Source: Paucilactobacillus kaifaensis
GTDB lineage: Bacteria; Bacillota; Bacilli; Lactobacillales; Lactobacillaceae
DNA length: 64,000 bases
Reading direction: 5' to 3'
Assembly: GCF_005405145.1 (NCBI RefSeq)
Contig: NZ_BJDM01000001.1
Coordinates: 186,001 to 250,000, forward strand
The notes under the pieces: model-generated
What the model was told of the DNA's origin: nothing
What the model saw: only the letters and a program-made list of their open reading frames with translations
Database searches by the model: none
In this document: piece by piece, positions 8,617 through 16,344 of the stretch
Layout of the letters: each line of letters begins with the position of its first letter
Numbering within the stretch: the first letter of the stretch is position 1
Program-made: the position numbers and the translations under genes

Positions 8617-10482
8617 ATGTGTGGATTTGTTGGTGCAATTCATCAAACAAACAATGAAGGAGCATCATTACAAGATATTAAGACAATGAATCAAGTGATT
8701 ACTCATCGTGGACCAGATGATGAAGGTTACTTTGAAAACGACGATATTACGGCTGGTTTTAGACGCCTAAGTATCATTGATTTGGCTCATGGGAGTCAAC
8801 CATTGTCTTATGATCAGGAACGGTATTGGATTGTTTTTAATGGTGAAATTTATAATTACCTAGAATTACGGCAAGAATTGCGGACTGACGGCTATCAATT
8901 TAAAACTGATAGTGATACCGAAGTCATTTTAGGGATGTATAAAAAATATGGTGAGGCAAGCGCCAAGTTTTTAAGGGGAATGTTTGCCTTTGTTGTCTGG
9001 GATACACAAACACACGAAGTTTATGGTGCCCGTGATCACTTTGGTATTAAGCCACTGCACTACGCAATTCAAGATGATAACATCTATTTTGCGTCAGAGA
9101 AAAAATCAATTGTTAAAATTTTAAATGATCAAAAAATTAGTGATCAAGCATTGCAAGATTACATGACATTTCAATATGTGCCAGATCCGCATACAATGAG
9201 TCCAGATATTAATCGGCTTCGTGCTGGCCATTATTTTATTAAGAAACCGGGGCAAGAAATGCAAATTAAGCGTTACTTTGAACCGAGCTTTACGCCCCAC
9301 AAAGTTACGAATGAACGGTTACTAGCAGATAAAGTTGCAGATGCGTTACGCGATAGTGTTGAAAAACATATGCGAGCAGATGTAACGGTGGGATCTTTTC
9401 TTTCAGGTGGAGTCGATTCATCAATTATTGTGGCGTTAGCACGTCAACTGAGTCCTAAAATTAAAACATTTTCAGTTGGATTTGAACGAACTGGTTATAG
9501 TGAAATTGACGTTGCGAAGGAAACAGCCCAGCGCTTAGATGTTGAAAATATTAGTAAGATAATTACACCAGAGGAATTTAGTCAACAATTCCCCCGATTT
9601 ATGTATCATATGGACGATCCGTTGGCAGATCCGGCCGCTGTGCCACAGTTTTTCTTGGCGCAGCTAGCGCGTAAAGACTGTAAGGTAGCATTAACCGGTG
9701 AAGGGGCTGACGAGTTGTTTGGTGGTTATAATATTTATAACGAACCTAATTCATTAAAAATGTTTAGCAGCTTCCCGCGTCCGGTAAATGGTGCGTTGCA
9801 TCACTTAGCTTTGCACTTACCAACTGGTATGAAAGGTAAGAGTTTTCTTGAGCGCGGAACGACCCCCCTTGAACAACGGTTTGTTGGAAACGCGAAGATA
9901 TTTAATGAAACAGAAAAGCAACAATTATTAAAACATTTCGATCCAAACCACCCGTACACTACAATAACGAAGCCATATTATTTAGCTAACCGTGGACTTG
10001 ATCCTATTAGTCGAATGGAAGATATTGATGTGCATACTTGGTTAGTCGGAGATTTATTATTAAATGCTGACAGAACGACAATGGCTGCTAGTTTGGAATT
10101 ACGGACACCATTTATTGATAAAGAGGTTTTCCGAGTTGCACGTGAAATTCCTGCCAGTCTCAAAGTGGCTAATAAAACTACCAAGTATATTCTTCGGAAG
10201 GCAGCGGAAAGTTTTACGCCAGCTAATGTGCTGTATCGTCGTAAATTAGGATTTCCAGTGCCAATTAAATATTGGCTAAAAAATGAGCTCTACGATTGGG
10301 CCGTTAATATCATTAATGAGGCGCAAGTAGACGAATATATTAATAAAGATTATGTACGGCGATTGTTGCAAGATCACCGAGCAAACAAACAAAATAATGC
10401 TCGTAAAATTTGGACGGTGTTAACCTTTATGGTTTGGCATCAAGTTTATGTTGAATGGCGATATCCTGAACTAATGGGATAA
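8617..10482 (+). CDS. asnB: Asparagine synthetase (glutamine-hydrolysing)
   Basis: Converts aspartate, glutamine and ATP to asparagine. The start at 8617 is fixed by biology: MCGFVG places the catalytic Cys at position 2, exposed once Met is removed, and GGGAGGA lies 6 bases upstream. A TTG-started extension from 8590 would bury it. The N-terminal Ntn glutaminase domain (RGPDDEG, FNGEIYNY, SDTEV) is followed by the synthetase domain with the pyrophosphatase loop FLSGGVDSS and TGEGADELFGGY. About 621 aa. It stands alone, preceded by a strong promoter. Confidence 0.96.
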   Translation: MCGFVGAIHQTNNEGASLQDIKTMNQVITHRGPDDEGYFENDDITAGFRRLSIIDLAHGSQPLSYDQERYWIVFNGEIYNYLELRQELRTDGYQFKTDSDTEVILGMYKKYGEASAKFLRGMFAFVVWDTQTHEVYGARDHFGIKPLHYAIQDDNIYFASEKKSIVKILNDQKISDQALQDYMTFQYVPDPHTMSPDINRLRAGHYFIKKPGQEMQIKRYFEPSFTPHKVTNERLLADKVADALRDSVEKHMRADVTVGSFLSGGVDSSIIVALARQLSPKIKTFSVGFERTGYSEIDVAKETAQRLDVENISKIITPEEFSQQFPRFMYHMDDPLADPAAVPQFFLAQLARKDCKVALTGEGADELFGGYNIYNEPNSLKMFSSFPRPVNGALHHLALHLPTGMKGKSFLERGTTPLEQRFVGNAKIFNETEKQQLLKHFDPNHPYTTITKPYYLANRGLDPISRMEDIDVHTWLVGDLLLNADRTTMAASLELRTPFIDKEVFRVAREIPASLKVANKTTKYILRKAAESFTPANVLYRRKLGFPVPIKYWLKNELYDWAVNIINEAQVDEYINKDYVRRLLQDHRANKQNNARKIWTVLTFMVWHQVYVEWRYPELMG

Positions 10483-10549
10483 ACAAACAGGTTTTGTTTA
10501 TGCTAGTGTGCTGTTTACTATTTTTGATGAGGGCACTGAGATTTTTAAT

Positions 10550-10577
10550 TTGCTTATCTGACAAGATGTATTACAAT
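10550..10577 (+). promoter_or_regulatory. Promoter of the signal peptidase gene
   Basis: TTGCTT (10550-10555), a 16-base spacer and TACAAT (10572-10577), about 50 bases before the lepB start. The gap behind asnB holds only a weak ATAAACAA/TTGTTTAT hairpin near 10479-10502. Confidence 0.5.
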
Positions 10578-10627
10578 TACATTTAAGAAATTAAGTGCGT
10601 AAATCAAATTAAGTGGGGATTTATTGA

Positions 10628-11230
10628 ATGAAAGCATTAAAAGAGATTTTTAGCTGGATTGTGCCGATCGTTATCGGCCTTCTGGTAGCACTACTAATTA
10701 AGGATTTTGTGTTCCAATTGGTACGTGTTGATGGTCCATCAATGCAACCTAATCTAGAAAATAATGAACGTGTTTTGGTATTTAAACAGTCTAAAATTCG
10801 CCGTGGTAGCGTGGTAGTGTTTGATGCAAATGGAGTTGATCCGCAAGCTGCTGTTAAGACTGATTACGTGAAGCGGGTAATTGGTAAACCAGGTGATACG
10901 GTTTCTGCAAATAATGGCAACCTGTATGTTAATGGTAAGAAGGTTAATCAAGACTATATTAGTAGTTCTGAGCGTTCAACTGGTACTGGTAACTGGACGA
11001 TGGCTAGCATTTCACAGACGAACCGATGGCCAAAACATCTTGGAGCAACGAAGGTTCCTAAGGGAGAGTATTTTGTTCTTGGTGATCACCGGAGTGTTTC
11101 TAATGATGGGCGCTACTGGGGATTCGTGCCAAAAAAGAAGATTCTCGGTGTGGTTAAGGTACCGTTCTGGAATACCAATAAGACCAAGCGAGATAATGTA
11201 AATAAGCAATGGAATGAGTTCTTTGATTAA
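10628..11230 (+). CDS. lepB: Type I signal peptidase
   Basis: Membrane-anchored protease that removes Sec/Tat signal peptides on the outer face of the membrane. One N-terminal transmembrane helix (about residues 10-27) precedes the catalytic Ser38 in VDGPSMQPN and the general-base Lys82 in YVKRVIGKPGD; the C-terminal GDHRSVSNDGR box is also present. At 200 aa it is the compact Gram-positive SipS type. GGGGA lies about 8 bases before the ATG. A hairpin element begins two bases after its stop codon. Confidence 0.95.
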   Translation: MKALKEIFSWIVPIVIGLLVALLIKDFVFQLVRVDGPSMQPNLENNERVLVFKQSKIRRGSVVVFDANGVDPQAAVKTDYVKRVIGKPGDTVSANNGNLYVNGKKVNQDYISSSERSTGTGNWTMASISQTNRWPKHLGATKVPKGEYFVLGDHRSVSNDGRYWGFVPKKKILGVVKVPFWNTNKTKRDNVNKQWNEFFD

Positions 11231-11231
11231 G

Positions 11232-11352
11232 AGTGTGAACCGCCGTGCATAGAAGTTGTAGTGTAACAATAAAATAAGCCGCATCTTTCGTTTCTTGAAG
11301 GATGTGGCTTATTTTATTGTTACACGGAAACTTCTGCGGCTGCGAACACATT
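11232..11352. repeat. Intergenic hairpin element 2 (GTGTGAAC family)
   Basis: Starts just after the lepB stop with GAGTGTGAACCGCCG and closes with GCGGCTGCGAACACA. The core stem pairs TGTAACAATAAAATAAGCC with GGCTTATTTTATTGTTACA. Left arm, GAAGT/ACTTC arms and the AACAATAAAAT core match the element at 3569. It separates lepB from the convergent racemase gene. Confidence 0.75.
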
Positions 11353-11412
11353 TCAGCCACAAAAAAGCAACATAATAAAAACACTCAAATTTCTCAACAA
11401 GGATAATTAAGT

Positions 11413-12147
11413 CTATGAAATCCTAACATTTTTCCCCGCACCTTTTTGCAATTTCAATCCAAGTGACACTGTTTTATCGGCTAAAATTGATTGGGCATCA
11501 ATTACATGATAGGGATGGTCGGGCGCTTTTTCCTGGGCTAATGATAATTCAGTACAGCCAAGAATGATAACATCACAATTTAACTCAGTTTGCATTTGGG
11601 CTAATAAAGCATGAAAATGTGCGGCATTTACGTGTCCGTTTTGTTTAATATCGGTAAAAATCAATTTTTCTGTTGCAGCTAAAATTGATGGCGTCGGCTT
11701 AACTGGTTCATAACCATTATTAGTTAGGAGACCGTCATAAATTCCATTGTTAATCGATCCAGGAGTTCCTAAAATACCAACACGGTGAGCGGTAGGCGCA
11801 ATTACCTTAATTTGCTCCACAGCTAATTTGGGCATATGCAACATTGGGATAGATGTTGCATTCTGCATTTGTGGATAAAAATAATGCGCGGAATTACAGG
11901 TTAGGACAAAAAAAGAGGGATTTAACTTACTTTGCTGTTTAATATCGGCTAGCAAGGATGGTAATGGATTTGTTTGGCTGTGGTCCATTATATAAGAAGA
12001 GCGATCGGGAATGGTCGCATGATTAACCACTAAATAATCTAAATAGTCTTGATCACTGCTACTTGGTGTCCGCTCATTGAGTAAACGAACGAAACTTTCG
12101 GTTGCTAATGAGCCCATGCCACCTAAGATGGTAAAAAAGTTATCCAT
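11413..12147 (-). CDS. Aspartate/glutamate racemase family protein
   Basis: Cofactor-independent racemase fold with two catalytic cysteines, C84 in VLTCNSAHYF and C198 in LGCTELSL. The N-terminal ILGGMGSLAT is characteristic of the aspartate racemase branch. It probably interconverts L- and D-aspartate (or glutamate) in the cytoplasm. 244 aa; GGAGG lies 8 bases before the ATG. In lactobacilli, D-Asp can feed peptidoglycan cross-bridges in Lys-type walls, but MurE here looks mDAP-type, so another D-amino-acid use should be kept open. Monocistronic. Confidence 0.85.
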   Translation of the reverse strand: MDNFFTILGGMGSLATESFVRLLNERTPSSSDQDYLDYLVVNHATIPDRSSYIMDHSQTNPLPSLLADIKQQSKLNPSFFVLTCNSAHYFYPQMQNATSIPMLHMPKLAVEQIKVIAPTAHRVGILGTPGSINNGIYDGLLTNNGYEPVKPTPSILAATEKLIFTDIKQNGHVNAAHFHALLAQMQTELNCDVIILGCTELSLAQEKAPDHPYHVIDAQSILADKTVSLGLKLQKGAGKNVRIS

Positions 12148-12225
12148 TGTTTAGGCCTCCAGTAATATTGGTATTATCATAGCAGATTAATGATTGAAAA
12201 GTGATAAAAATTGAAAAGTTTCGTT

Positions 12226-12241
12226 TGTTTCACGTGAAACA
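12226..12241. promoter_or_regulatory. parS site (ParB/Spo0J binding), exact match
   Basis: TGTTTCACGTGAAACA is a perfect 16-bp palindrome and fits the Firmicute parS consensus TGTTNCACGTGAAACA at every position. It lies between two minus-strand genes. ParB nucleates here and spreads, loading SMC and segregating the origin region. Its presence about 12 kb from jag-mnmE-mnmG supports an origin-proximal position. Confidence 0.9.
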
Positions 12242-12249
12242 ATTACTAA

Positions 12250-12281
12250 TAAAAACACCTCTATCTAAAATTAGATAGAGG
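12250..12281 (-). terminator. Intrinsic terminator of the Ser-rich protein gene
   Basis: On the minus strand CCTCTATCTAA pairs with TTAGATAGAGG around a short AT loop, followed by TGTTTTTATT. It is placed 10 bases after the stop codon of the minus-strand gene. Confidence 0.85.
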
Positions 12282-12290
12282 TCATTTTAG

Positions 12291-12794
12291 TTATTGAGTA
12301 GGAGTGACAGAAGATGGTTGCGTATTACTTGAACTTGGTGAATTATTATTTTCTGGTGCTGAATACGATGAACTCGAGGATACAGATGAAGATGAACTTT
12401 GCGGAACTGTTGAGGAACTTGATGGTGCTGTATAGCTATATGAAGAACTACTGTACTGTTCTTGATAGTTCGTTGTACTTTCTGATGAAGAGCTTGATGA
12501 GGACTTGTGTTTCTTCTTATGAGAACTACTGCTAGTAGTTGAAACTGTAGTATCAGTATCTTGTGTGTTGACCGGGTTACGTTGCTTAATTGCAAAAACA
12601 ATAATCATAACTAGTAAAAGGCCCAGTAAAGCAAATAAAATAATCCGAAACCACCGTCGTTTTTTACGGGGTTTTTTAGGTTTATTAGGTTTCTTTTGGT
12701 TTCGATTACGTTTTTGAAAAAGACGGTTGCTTTTTTTGCTAGGTTCTTTCTCATCATAACGAGCCATCCGTGTATTTGGTTCTTGATCGTTCAA
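12291..12794 (-). CDS. Ser-rich single-pass membrane protein, unknown function
   Basis: I do not recognise the family. The 167-aa protein starts with a strongly basic cytoplasmic segment (residues 16-48, many Lys/Arg/Asn), then one transmembrane helix (about 49-68, FRIILFALLGLLLVMIIVF), then an outside tail of about 95 residues that is over 40 percent Ser with Thr, Tyr, Pro and Gln. The layout suggests a membrane-anchored extracellular linker or O-glycosylated stalk. The start is TTG, with GAGGTGA about 6 bases upstream; a later ATG (MARYDEKE) is an alternative. Own promoter and terminator. Confidence 0.8.
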   Translation of the reverse strand: MNDQEPNTRMARYDEKEPSKKSNRLFQKRNRNQKKPNKPKKPRKKRRWFRIILFALLGLLLVMIIVFAIKQRNPVNTQDTDTTVSTTSSSSHKKKHKSSSSSSSESTTNYQEQYSSSSYSYTAPSSSSTVPQSSSSSVSSSSSYSAPENNNSPSSSNTQPSSVTPTQ

Positions 12795-12920
12795 AAAATC
12801 ACCTCAAAATAGATAAGTATGGCAAAAGCGTTAGCTGACATGCAGCTACAATAATATCAAAGCAAGTGAAAGGAAAAGACATTTTACATTATTTTTACGA
12901 AATTATTAAACTACAATTGT

Positions 12921-12948
12921 ATTATACACTCCAAATGAGATAGACAAA
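12921..12948 (-). promoter_or_regulatory. Minus-strand promoter for the Ser-rich protein gene
   Basis: On the minus strand TTTGTC (12943-12948), a 16-base spacer and TATAAT (12921-12926). It gives a leader of roughly 120 bases that contains an AGCTG/CAGCT hairpin near 12834-12848. Confidence 0.55.
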
Positions 12949-12979
12949 AGCCGATTAGCTTTTCAACTAGTCGGCTTTT
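12946..12979. terminator. Bidirectional hairpin
   Basis: AAAAGCCGATTAG and CTAGTCGGCTTTT form a 13-bp stem with one G-U pair and an 8-base loop. T residues on both strands make it a possible bidirectional terminator. It overlaps the -35 of the minus-strand promoter. No clear plus-strand gene precedes it. Confidence 0.5.
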
Positions 12980-12993
12980 GAAGGAGTAGGATT

Positions 12994-13047
12994 ATGTTAG
13001 CTGTCGGGAAACAGCTATTCTTTACATTACTTTGGAGGAGTAAATGA
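12994..13047 (+). CDS. Possible 17-aa peptide ORF
   Basis: ATG with an excellent AAGGAG seven bases upstream encodes MLAVGKQLFFTLLWRSK and stops at TGA 13045-13047. The peptide is hydrophobic with a basic end. A second ATG overlaps the stop (ATGA) behind GGAGGAG but ends after four codons. The first codons also form an AGCTGT/ACAGCT hairpin. It may be a leader peptide, a small hydrophobic peptide or chance; there is no homology evidence. Confidence 0.3.
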   Translation: MLAVGKQLFFTLLWRSK

Positions 13048-13205
13048 AAGAGGTTTAATTGGTATGTTTTTATAATACCGTGGCCGTGTGAAAAATATGT
13101 GAAGTAAAAGCAATAAATTTGCGAATCTATTTATAAAAACAATTAGAAACTATTAATATTACCTAAACGTCATAATTTTATTTTAAATTAAATTAATTGA
13201 AACCA

Positions 13206-13234
13206 TTGACAAGTAGGTAAAATGATATTATGAT
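13206..13234 (+). promoter_or_regulatory. Consensus promoter of the Ile T-box unit
   Basis: TTGACA (13206-13211), a 17-base spacer and TATGAT (13229-13234), placed about 30-40 bases before the T-box leader. The AT-rich 13050-13200 stretch upstream holds only a GGTAT/ATACC hairpin. Confidence 0.8.
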
Positions 13235-13261
13235 TACAACATAATTAAATTTGAATGAGAA

Positions 13262-13543
13262 AAATGAAACACGTTGAGAGGAAAAAGTAACTTAGTTGTT
13301 TTCGCAAGAGAGCTCCAGTATGGTGAGATGGAGTCGACAACAGTTAGGTAAATATCATCCTTGAGTGATTACTTGAAAGCAGTTGTTAGTAAAGTAAATT
13401 GGATGCATCCATTACAGTGCCTGCGTATATTTGTACGTTTTGAGGTTTAATTAGTGATAATTAAACGAATTTAGGTGGTAACACGGTGTTTCCCGTCCTA
13501 TCAAGTATTTTCCGCTAGGAAGTATTTGGTAGGGCGTTTTTTT
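13262..13543 (+). promoter_or_regulatory. T-box riboswitch, probable Ile specifier
   Basis: T-box leaders sense uncharged tRNA and switch between antiterminator and terminator. The stem I landmark AGAGAGC is at about 13308-13313, and the specifier region reads AAT-ATC-ATCCTTGAG with ATC at 13354-13356 in the position that is ATG in the Met T-boxes of this window. The T-box sequence AGGTGGTAACACGG is at 13473-13486. The terminator CGTCCTATCAA...GGTAGGGCG ends with a T-run at 13537-13543. A His reading (CAT, offset by two) fits the alignment less well because the specifier is normally followed by a purine. Confidence 0.85.
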
Positions 13544-13571
13544 GTTCAAATAATAAAGAGAGGTGGTGGCG

Positions 13572-13727
13572 ATGAAATCGGACATTTCTGACATTAGTCA
13601 GATTAAAATTTTAAATTTGTGGGCATTAACCAAACACATAGTTTCAATTTCTCACCACACACATAAAACACATAGTTTTAATGAAGTACAATTTCTACAC
13701 ATAGCAACATCCCATAGTATCAAATAA
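13572..13727 (+). CDS. 51-aa ORF under T-box control, unknown function
   Basis: ATG at 13572 with GAGAGGTGG six bases upstream encodes MKSDISDISQIKILNLWALT and a further 31 residues, ending in TSHSIK. It holds 7 His (clustered in ISHHTHKTH) and 8 Ile in 51 residues. It is the only ORF between the T-box terminator and the next terminator at 13735, so it is either the regulated product or a remnant of one. I see no known domain, transmembrane segment or signal peptide. Ile T-boxes normally precede ileS or branched-chain amino acid genes, none of which is here. Confidence 0.45.
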   Translation: MKSDISDISQIKILNLWALTKHIVSISHHTHKTHSFNEVQFLHIATSHSIK

Positions 13728-13734
13728 TTAAGTT

Positions 13735-13777
13735 AAGCTTCGCGGTAGTAACCAGCTATCAAAACGAAGCTTTTTTT
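13735..13777 (+). terminator. Intrinsic terminator of the T-box/51-aa unit
   Basis: AAGCTTCG (13735-13742) pairs with CGAAGCTT (13765-13772) and runs into seven T residues. It closes the transcription unit that starts at 13206. Confidence 0.8.
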
Positions 13778-13855
13778 GTTGTCTTTTTTAGAACAACAGT
13801 TCGCATTAATCTGGTACAATAGTTACACTGCTTTAATCGATGGGGGTAAATAAAA

Positions 13856-14593
13856 GTGGCAAAACGCCGAAGGAAGAGAAAACAAAAAATTTCGCTGATT
13901 AGTACTTTGATTGCGGTGATGATTGTTGCAGTGGGTGGGTATCTGCAGATTAATACACCAACCAATAATCATACGACAACTGATAACACGAGTAGTCAGA
14001 GCGTTTCTACTAAACAATTAGCAAACTTAAAGTATTCTGGTCATCAAATTATTAAAGTTAATCAGAATAAACCGACATTTAGTCAAAGTGATTTAAGCAT
14101 TGCTCATGGGAGTTGGCAAAAATATCATGATTTAGATCAGCTAAATCGTGTCGGGGCAGCCAACGCAATGTTAGGGCAAGACTTAATGCCAAAGGCGGAG
14201 CGTGATCCGCTATATGTAGATCCAACCGGATGGCATAATAAACAGGTTCATTCAGATGGACAAACCGTTTGGTTATATAATCGCAGTCATTTGATTGGTT
14301 ACCAGTTGACAGGGCAAAATAATAACATGAAAAATTTAATGACAGGAACGGCTAGCCTGAACTCACCTGGGATGGAAAATTATGAAAATGAAATTGCTGA
14401 CTATATCAAGGATACGAATCATCATGTTCGGTATCAGGTTGAACCAATTTTTCGAAATCAGGAATTGCTGGCGCGGGGAGTTCATATGATGGCCGAGTCT
14501 GTGGAGGATAAACGAATTAGTTTTAATATTTATATTTTTAATATTGAAGATGATGTCACCCTCAACTATGCGGATGGAACTAGTACCAACTAG
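13856..14593 (+). CDS. DNA/RNA non-specific endonuclease, EndA-like, membrane-anchored
   Basis: 245 aa. A basic N-terminus and one hydrophobic segment (about residues 12-30) anchor or secrete the protein, and a Ser/Thr-rich linker follows. The nuclease core has NRSHLIGYQL at 142-151, a variant of the DRGH motif with His145 as the predicted base, and a downstream MKNLMTGTASLN stretch supplying the metal-binding Asn. This matches the competence-associated EndA family, which degrades one strand of external DNA or scavenges nucleotides. GTG start with GGGGG about 8 bases upstream. Its stop overlaps that of a convergent small gene. Confidence 0.85.
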   Translation: MAKRRRKRKQKISLISTLIAVMIVAVGGYLQINTPTNNHTTTDNTSSQSVSTKQLANLKYSGHQIIKVNQNKPTFSQSDLSIAHGSWQKYHDLDQLNRVGAANAMLGQDLMPKAERDPLYVDPTGWHNKQVHSDGQTVWLYNRSHLIGYQLTGQNNNMKNLMTGTASLNSPGMENYENEIADYIKDTNHHVRYQVEPIFRNQELLARGVHMMAESVEDKRISFNIYIFNIEDDVTLNYADGTSTN

Positions 14594-14724
14594 CGACGAC
14601 TATTCAAATAATATGCTAATGCGATCAGCAGAAGCAAAATAATGATGGCCAAGCCTGGATTTTCACGCAATAACACACGAAAAGCATGAATTTGGCCAAT
14701 TCCAATGGGTAGATAAAAGGGCAT
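14590..14724 (-). CDS. 44-aa single-pass membrane protein
   Basis: On the minus strand an ORF runs MPFYLPIGIGQIHAF-RVLLRENPG-LAIIILLLLIALAYYL-NSRR. It has one clear transmembrane helix near the C-terminus and a basic tail. GGTGA lies 5-6 bases before the ATG, and a TTGGTC/16/TATAAT promoter is about 40 bases further upstream, divergent from cls. The stop codon overlaps the end of the EndA-like gene by four bases. Function is unknown; the consistent start signals and hydrophobic pattern argue that it is real. Confidence 0.6.
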   Translation of the reverse strand: MPFYLPIGIGQIHAFRVLLRENPGLAIIILLLLIALAYYLNSRR

Positions 14725-14759
14725 TTTTATTCACCAATCCTTTGTTTGAAGTTGCATTG

Positions 14760-14802
14760 ATTATACACTCAATTAAGCACAGACCAAAAGATATGCTAAA
14801 AT
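14760..14802. promoter_or_regulatory. Divergent promoters for the 44-aa protein and cls
   Basis: Minus strand: TTGGTC (14782-14787), 16 bases, TATAAT (14760-14765). Plus strand: extended -10 TGCTAAAAT at 14794-14802, about 45 bases before the cls start. Confidence 0.5.
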
Positions 14803-14846
14803 CAGTGGTGTAGGGATTTAATAGAAACTAAATTGAGGAGTACGAT

Positions 14847-16304
14847 ATGTTAATTAGCTGGGAACTAATTCGAACTATTTCTTACTGGATCATCGTCGTC
14901 AACGCAATTGGGGCTGTGTTTACCGTCTTTCGTGAAAAAAGAGATATTGCCGCAACGTGGGCGTGGCTATTAGTGTTGGTATTGGTTCCGGTAGTTGGGT
15001 TTATCGCGTATGCCTTTTTGGGACGAAAGCTACCGCATAAACGGTTAGATCTAATTCAAGCACAAACTGAATTGGAACTAAGTGAGGCATTAGAAGCACA
15101 AAAACGTGAAATTGGTAATATGAATAGCACATATGCTGACCAAATTACGACCACTGCTAAGGCGATGGTGACATTATTTCAAAATTCAGATAACGCCTTT
15201 TTGACTCGTAAGAACCGGTTAAAAATTTTTACGAGTGGCAATGAGTTATTTCATGACATGCTACAAGATATTGAACGGGCAACGCACAGTATTCACATTG
15301 AATTTTATACATTTTATGCCGATAAGATCGGTAATGAAGTACTCCATTTACTGGAAAGAAAAGCTAAATCTGGCATTGAAGTTCGGGTAATTTACGATTC
15401 ATGGGGTTCAATGGGAACTAAGCGTAAGTTTTTTGACCAGCTTCGTGCTAATGGCGGTTCAGCAGAACCATTCCTAAGAACCCATTCAAACCTATTTGAT
15501 TTTCGTCTTAACTTTCGTGACCACCGTAAAATTGTTGTCATCGATGGTCGAATTGGGTATGTTGGTGGATTTAATATTGGCGATCAGTATTTGGGTCGAG
15601 ATCCTAAATTTGGTAATTGGCGGGATACACATCTGCGGATTGTGGGTGGCGGGGTATTTTCACTGCAACAACGATTTATTCGTGATTGGAATGCTACCGA
15701 TAAAAATAAAATTACAGCATATAAACCGTATTTTCCAGTCAACCATGTTAAGGGTGAGACTAGTTTGCAAATTGTTTCAAGTGGACCTGATTCCGACTTA
15801 CAGCAAATTAAATTGGGCTACCTGAAATTAATTAATTCAGCTCGTGACAGAATTTGGATCCAATCACCGTACTTGATTCCAGATGATAGTGTTTTGGATG
15901 CTCTGCGGGTGGCCGCAATGTCAGGAGTCGATGTTAGAATTATGATTCCTAATATGCCGGACCATGCATTTGTCTACCGGGCCTCTCAGTATTATGCTCG
16001 TCAATTGGCTGATGAGGGAATTACAATTTATTTCTATCGAAACGGTTTTATGCATGCCAAAACCATGGTTGTAGATGGCAAAATGTCATCGGTTGGTTCG
16101 GCTAATATGGATTTTCGGAGTTTCAAATTAAATTTTGAAATTAACACGTTTGTTTATGATCATAAGGTGGCCGATCAATTAGAACAAATTTATATGCAAG
16201 ATGTTCGTTTAAGCAAGGTAATGACACCGGAAAGATTTGCCCAGCAGTCGTTGTGGTTACGCTTTAAACAAACCTTCTCACGGTTATTATCACCAATTTT
16301 GTGA
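14847..16304 (+). CDS. cls: Cardiolipin synthase
   Basis: Membrane phospholipase-D-type enzyme that joins two phosphatidylglycerols into cardiolipin. Two N-terminal transmembrane helices (about residues 5-25 and 35-57) are followed by two HxKxxxxD motifs: HRKIVVIDGRIGYVGG and HAKTMVVDGKMSSVGS. 485 aa is the normal Firmicute length. GAGGAG lies about 8 bases before the ATG. malR follows after 40 bases with its own ribosome binding site, but has no functional link. Confidence 0.94.
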   Translation: MLISWELIRTISYWIIVVNAIGAVFTVFREKRDIAATWAWLLVLVLVPVVGFIAYAFLGRKLPHKRLDLIQAQTELELSEALEAQKREIGNMNSTYADQITTTAKAMVTLFQNSDNAFLTRKNRLKIFTSGNELFHDMLQDIERATHSIHIEFYTFYADKIGNEVLHLLERKAKSGIEVRVIYDSWGSMGTKRKFFDQLRANGGSAEPFLRTHSNLFDFRLNFRDHRKIVVIDGRIGYVGGFNIGDQYLGRDPKFGNWRDTHLRIVGGGVFSLQQRFIRDWNATDKNKITAYKPYFPVNHVKGETSLQIVSSGPDSDLQQIKLGYLKLINSARDRIWIQSPYLIPDDSVLDALRVAAMSGVDVRIMIPNMPDHAFVYRASQYYARQLADEGITIYFYRNGFMHAKTMVVDGKMSSVGSANMDFRSFKLNFEINTFVYDHKVADQLEQIYMQDVRLSKVMTPERFAQQSLWLRFKQTFSRLLSPIL

Positions 16305-16344
16305 TTAGGTGCGGGCTGAACTCTAAAGCGGTGGGAGGTGCAAC

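Noticed and set aside
11012-11384. Overlapping minus-strand frames covering the lepB end and hairpin element 2.
   Set aside because: They lie antisense to lepB or in the palindrome and have no ribosome binding site or family features.
11868-11878. TGTGGATAA, a DnaA-box-like sequence (others near 20306, 49340, 50615).
   Set aside because: Single copies inside coding sequences without clustering or an AT-rich unwinding region; not an origin.
12287-12601. A second 104-aa minus-strand frame across the Ser-rich gene, and the matching plus-strand frame at 12314-12535.
   Set aside because: Shadows of the repetitive Ser codons; biased composition without start signals.
13354-13360. Reading the first T-box as His-specific (CAT), attractive because the following ORF is His-rich.
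   Set aside because: Alignment with the three Met T-boxes puts ATC in the specifier position, and CAT would be followed by C rather than the usual purine. His codons in an unrelated ORF are not evidence for the specifier.
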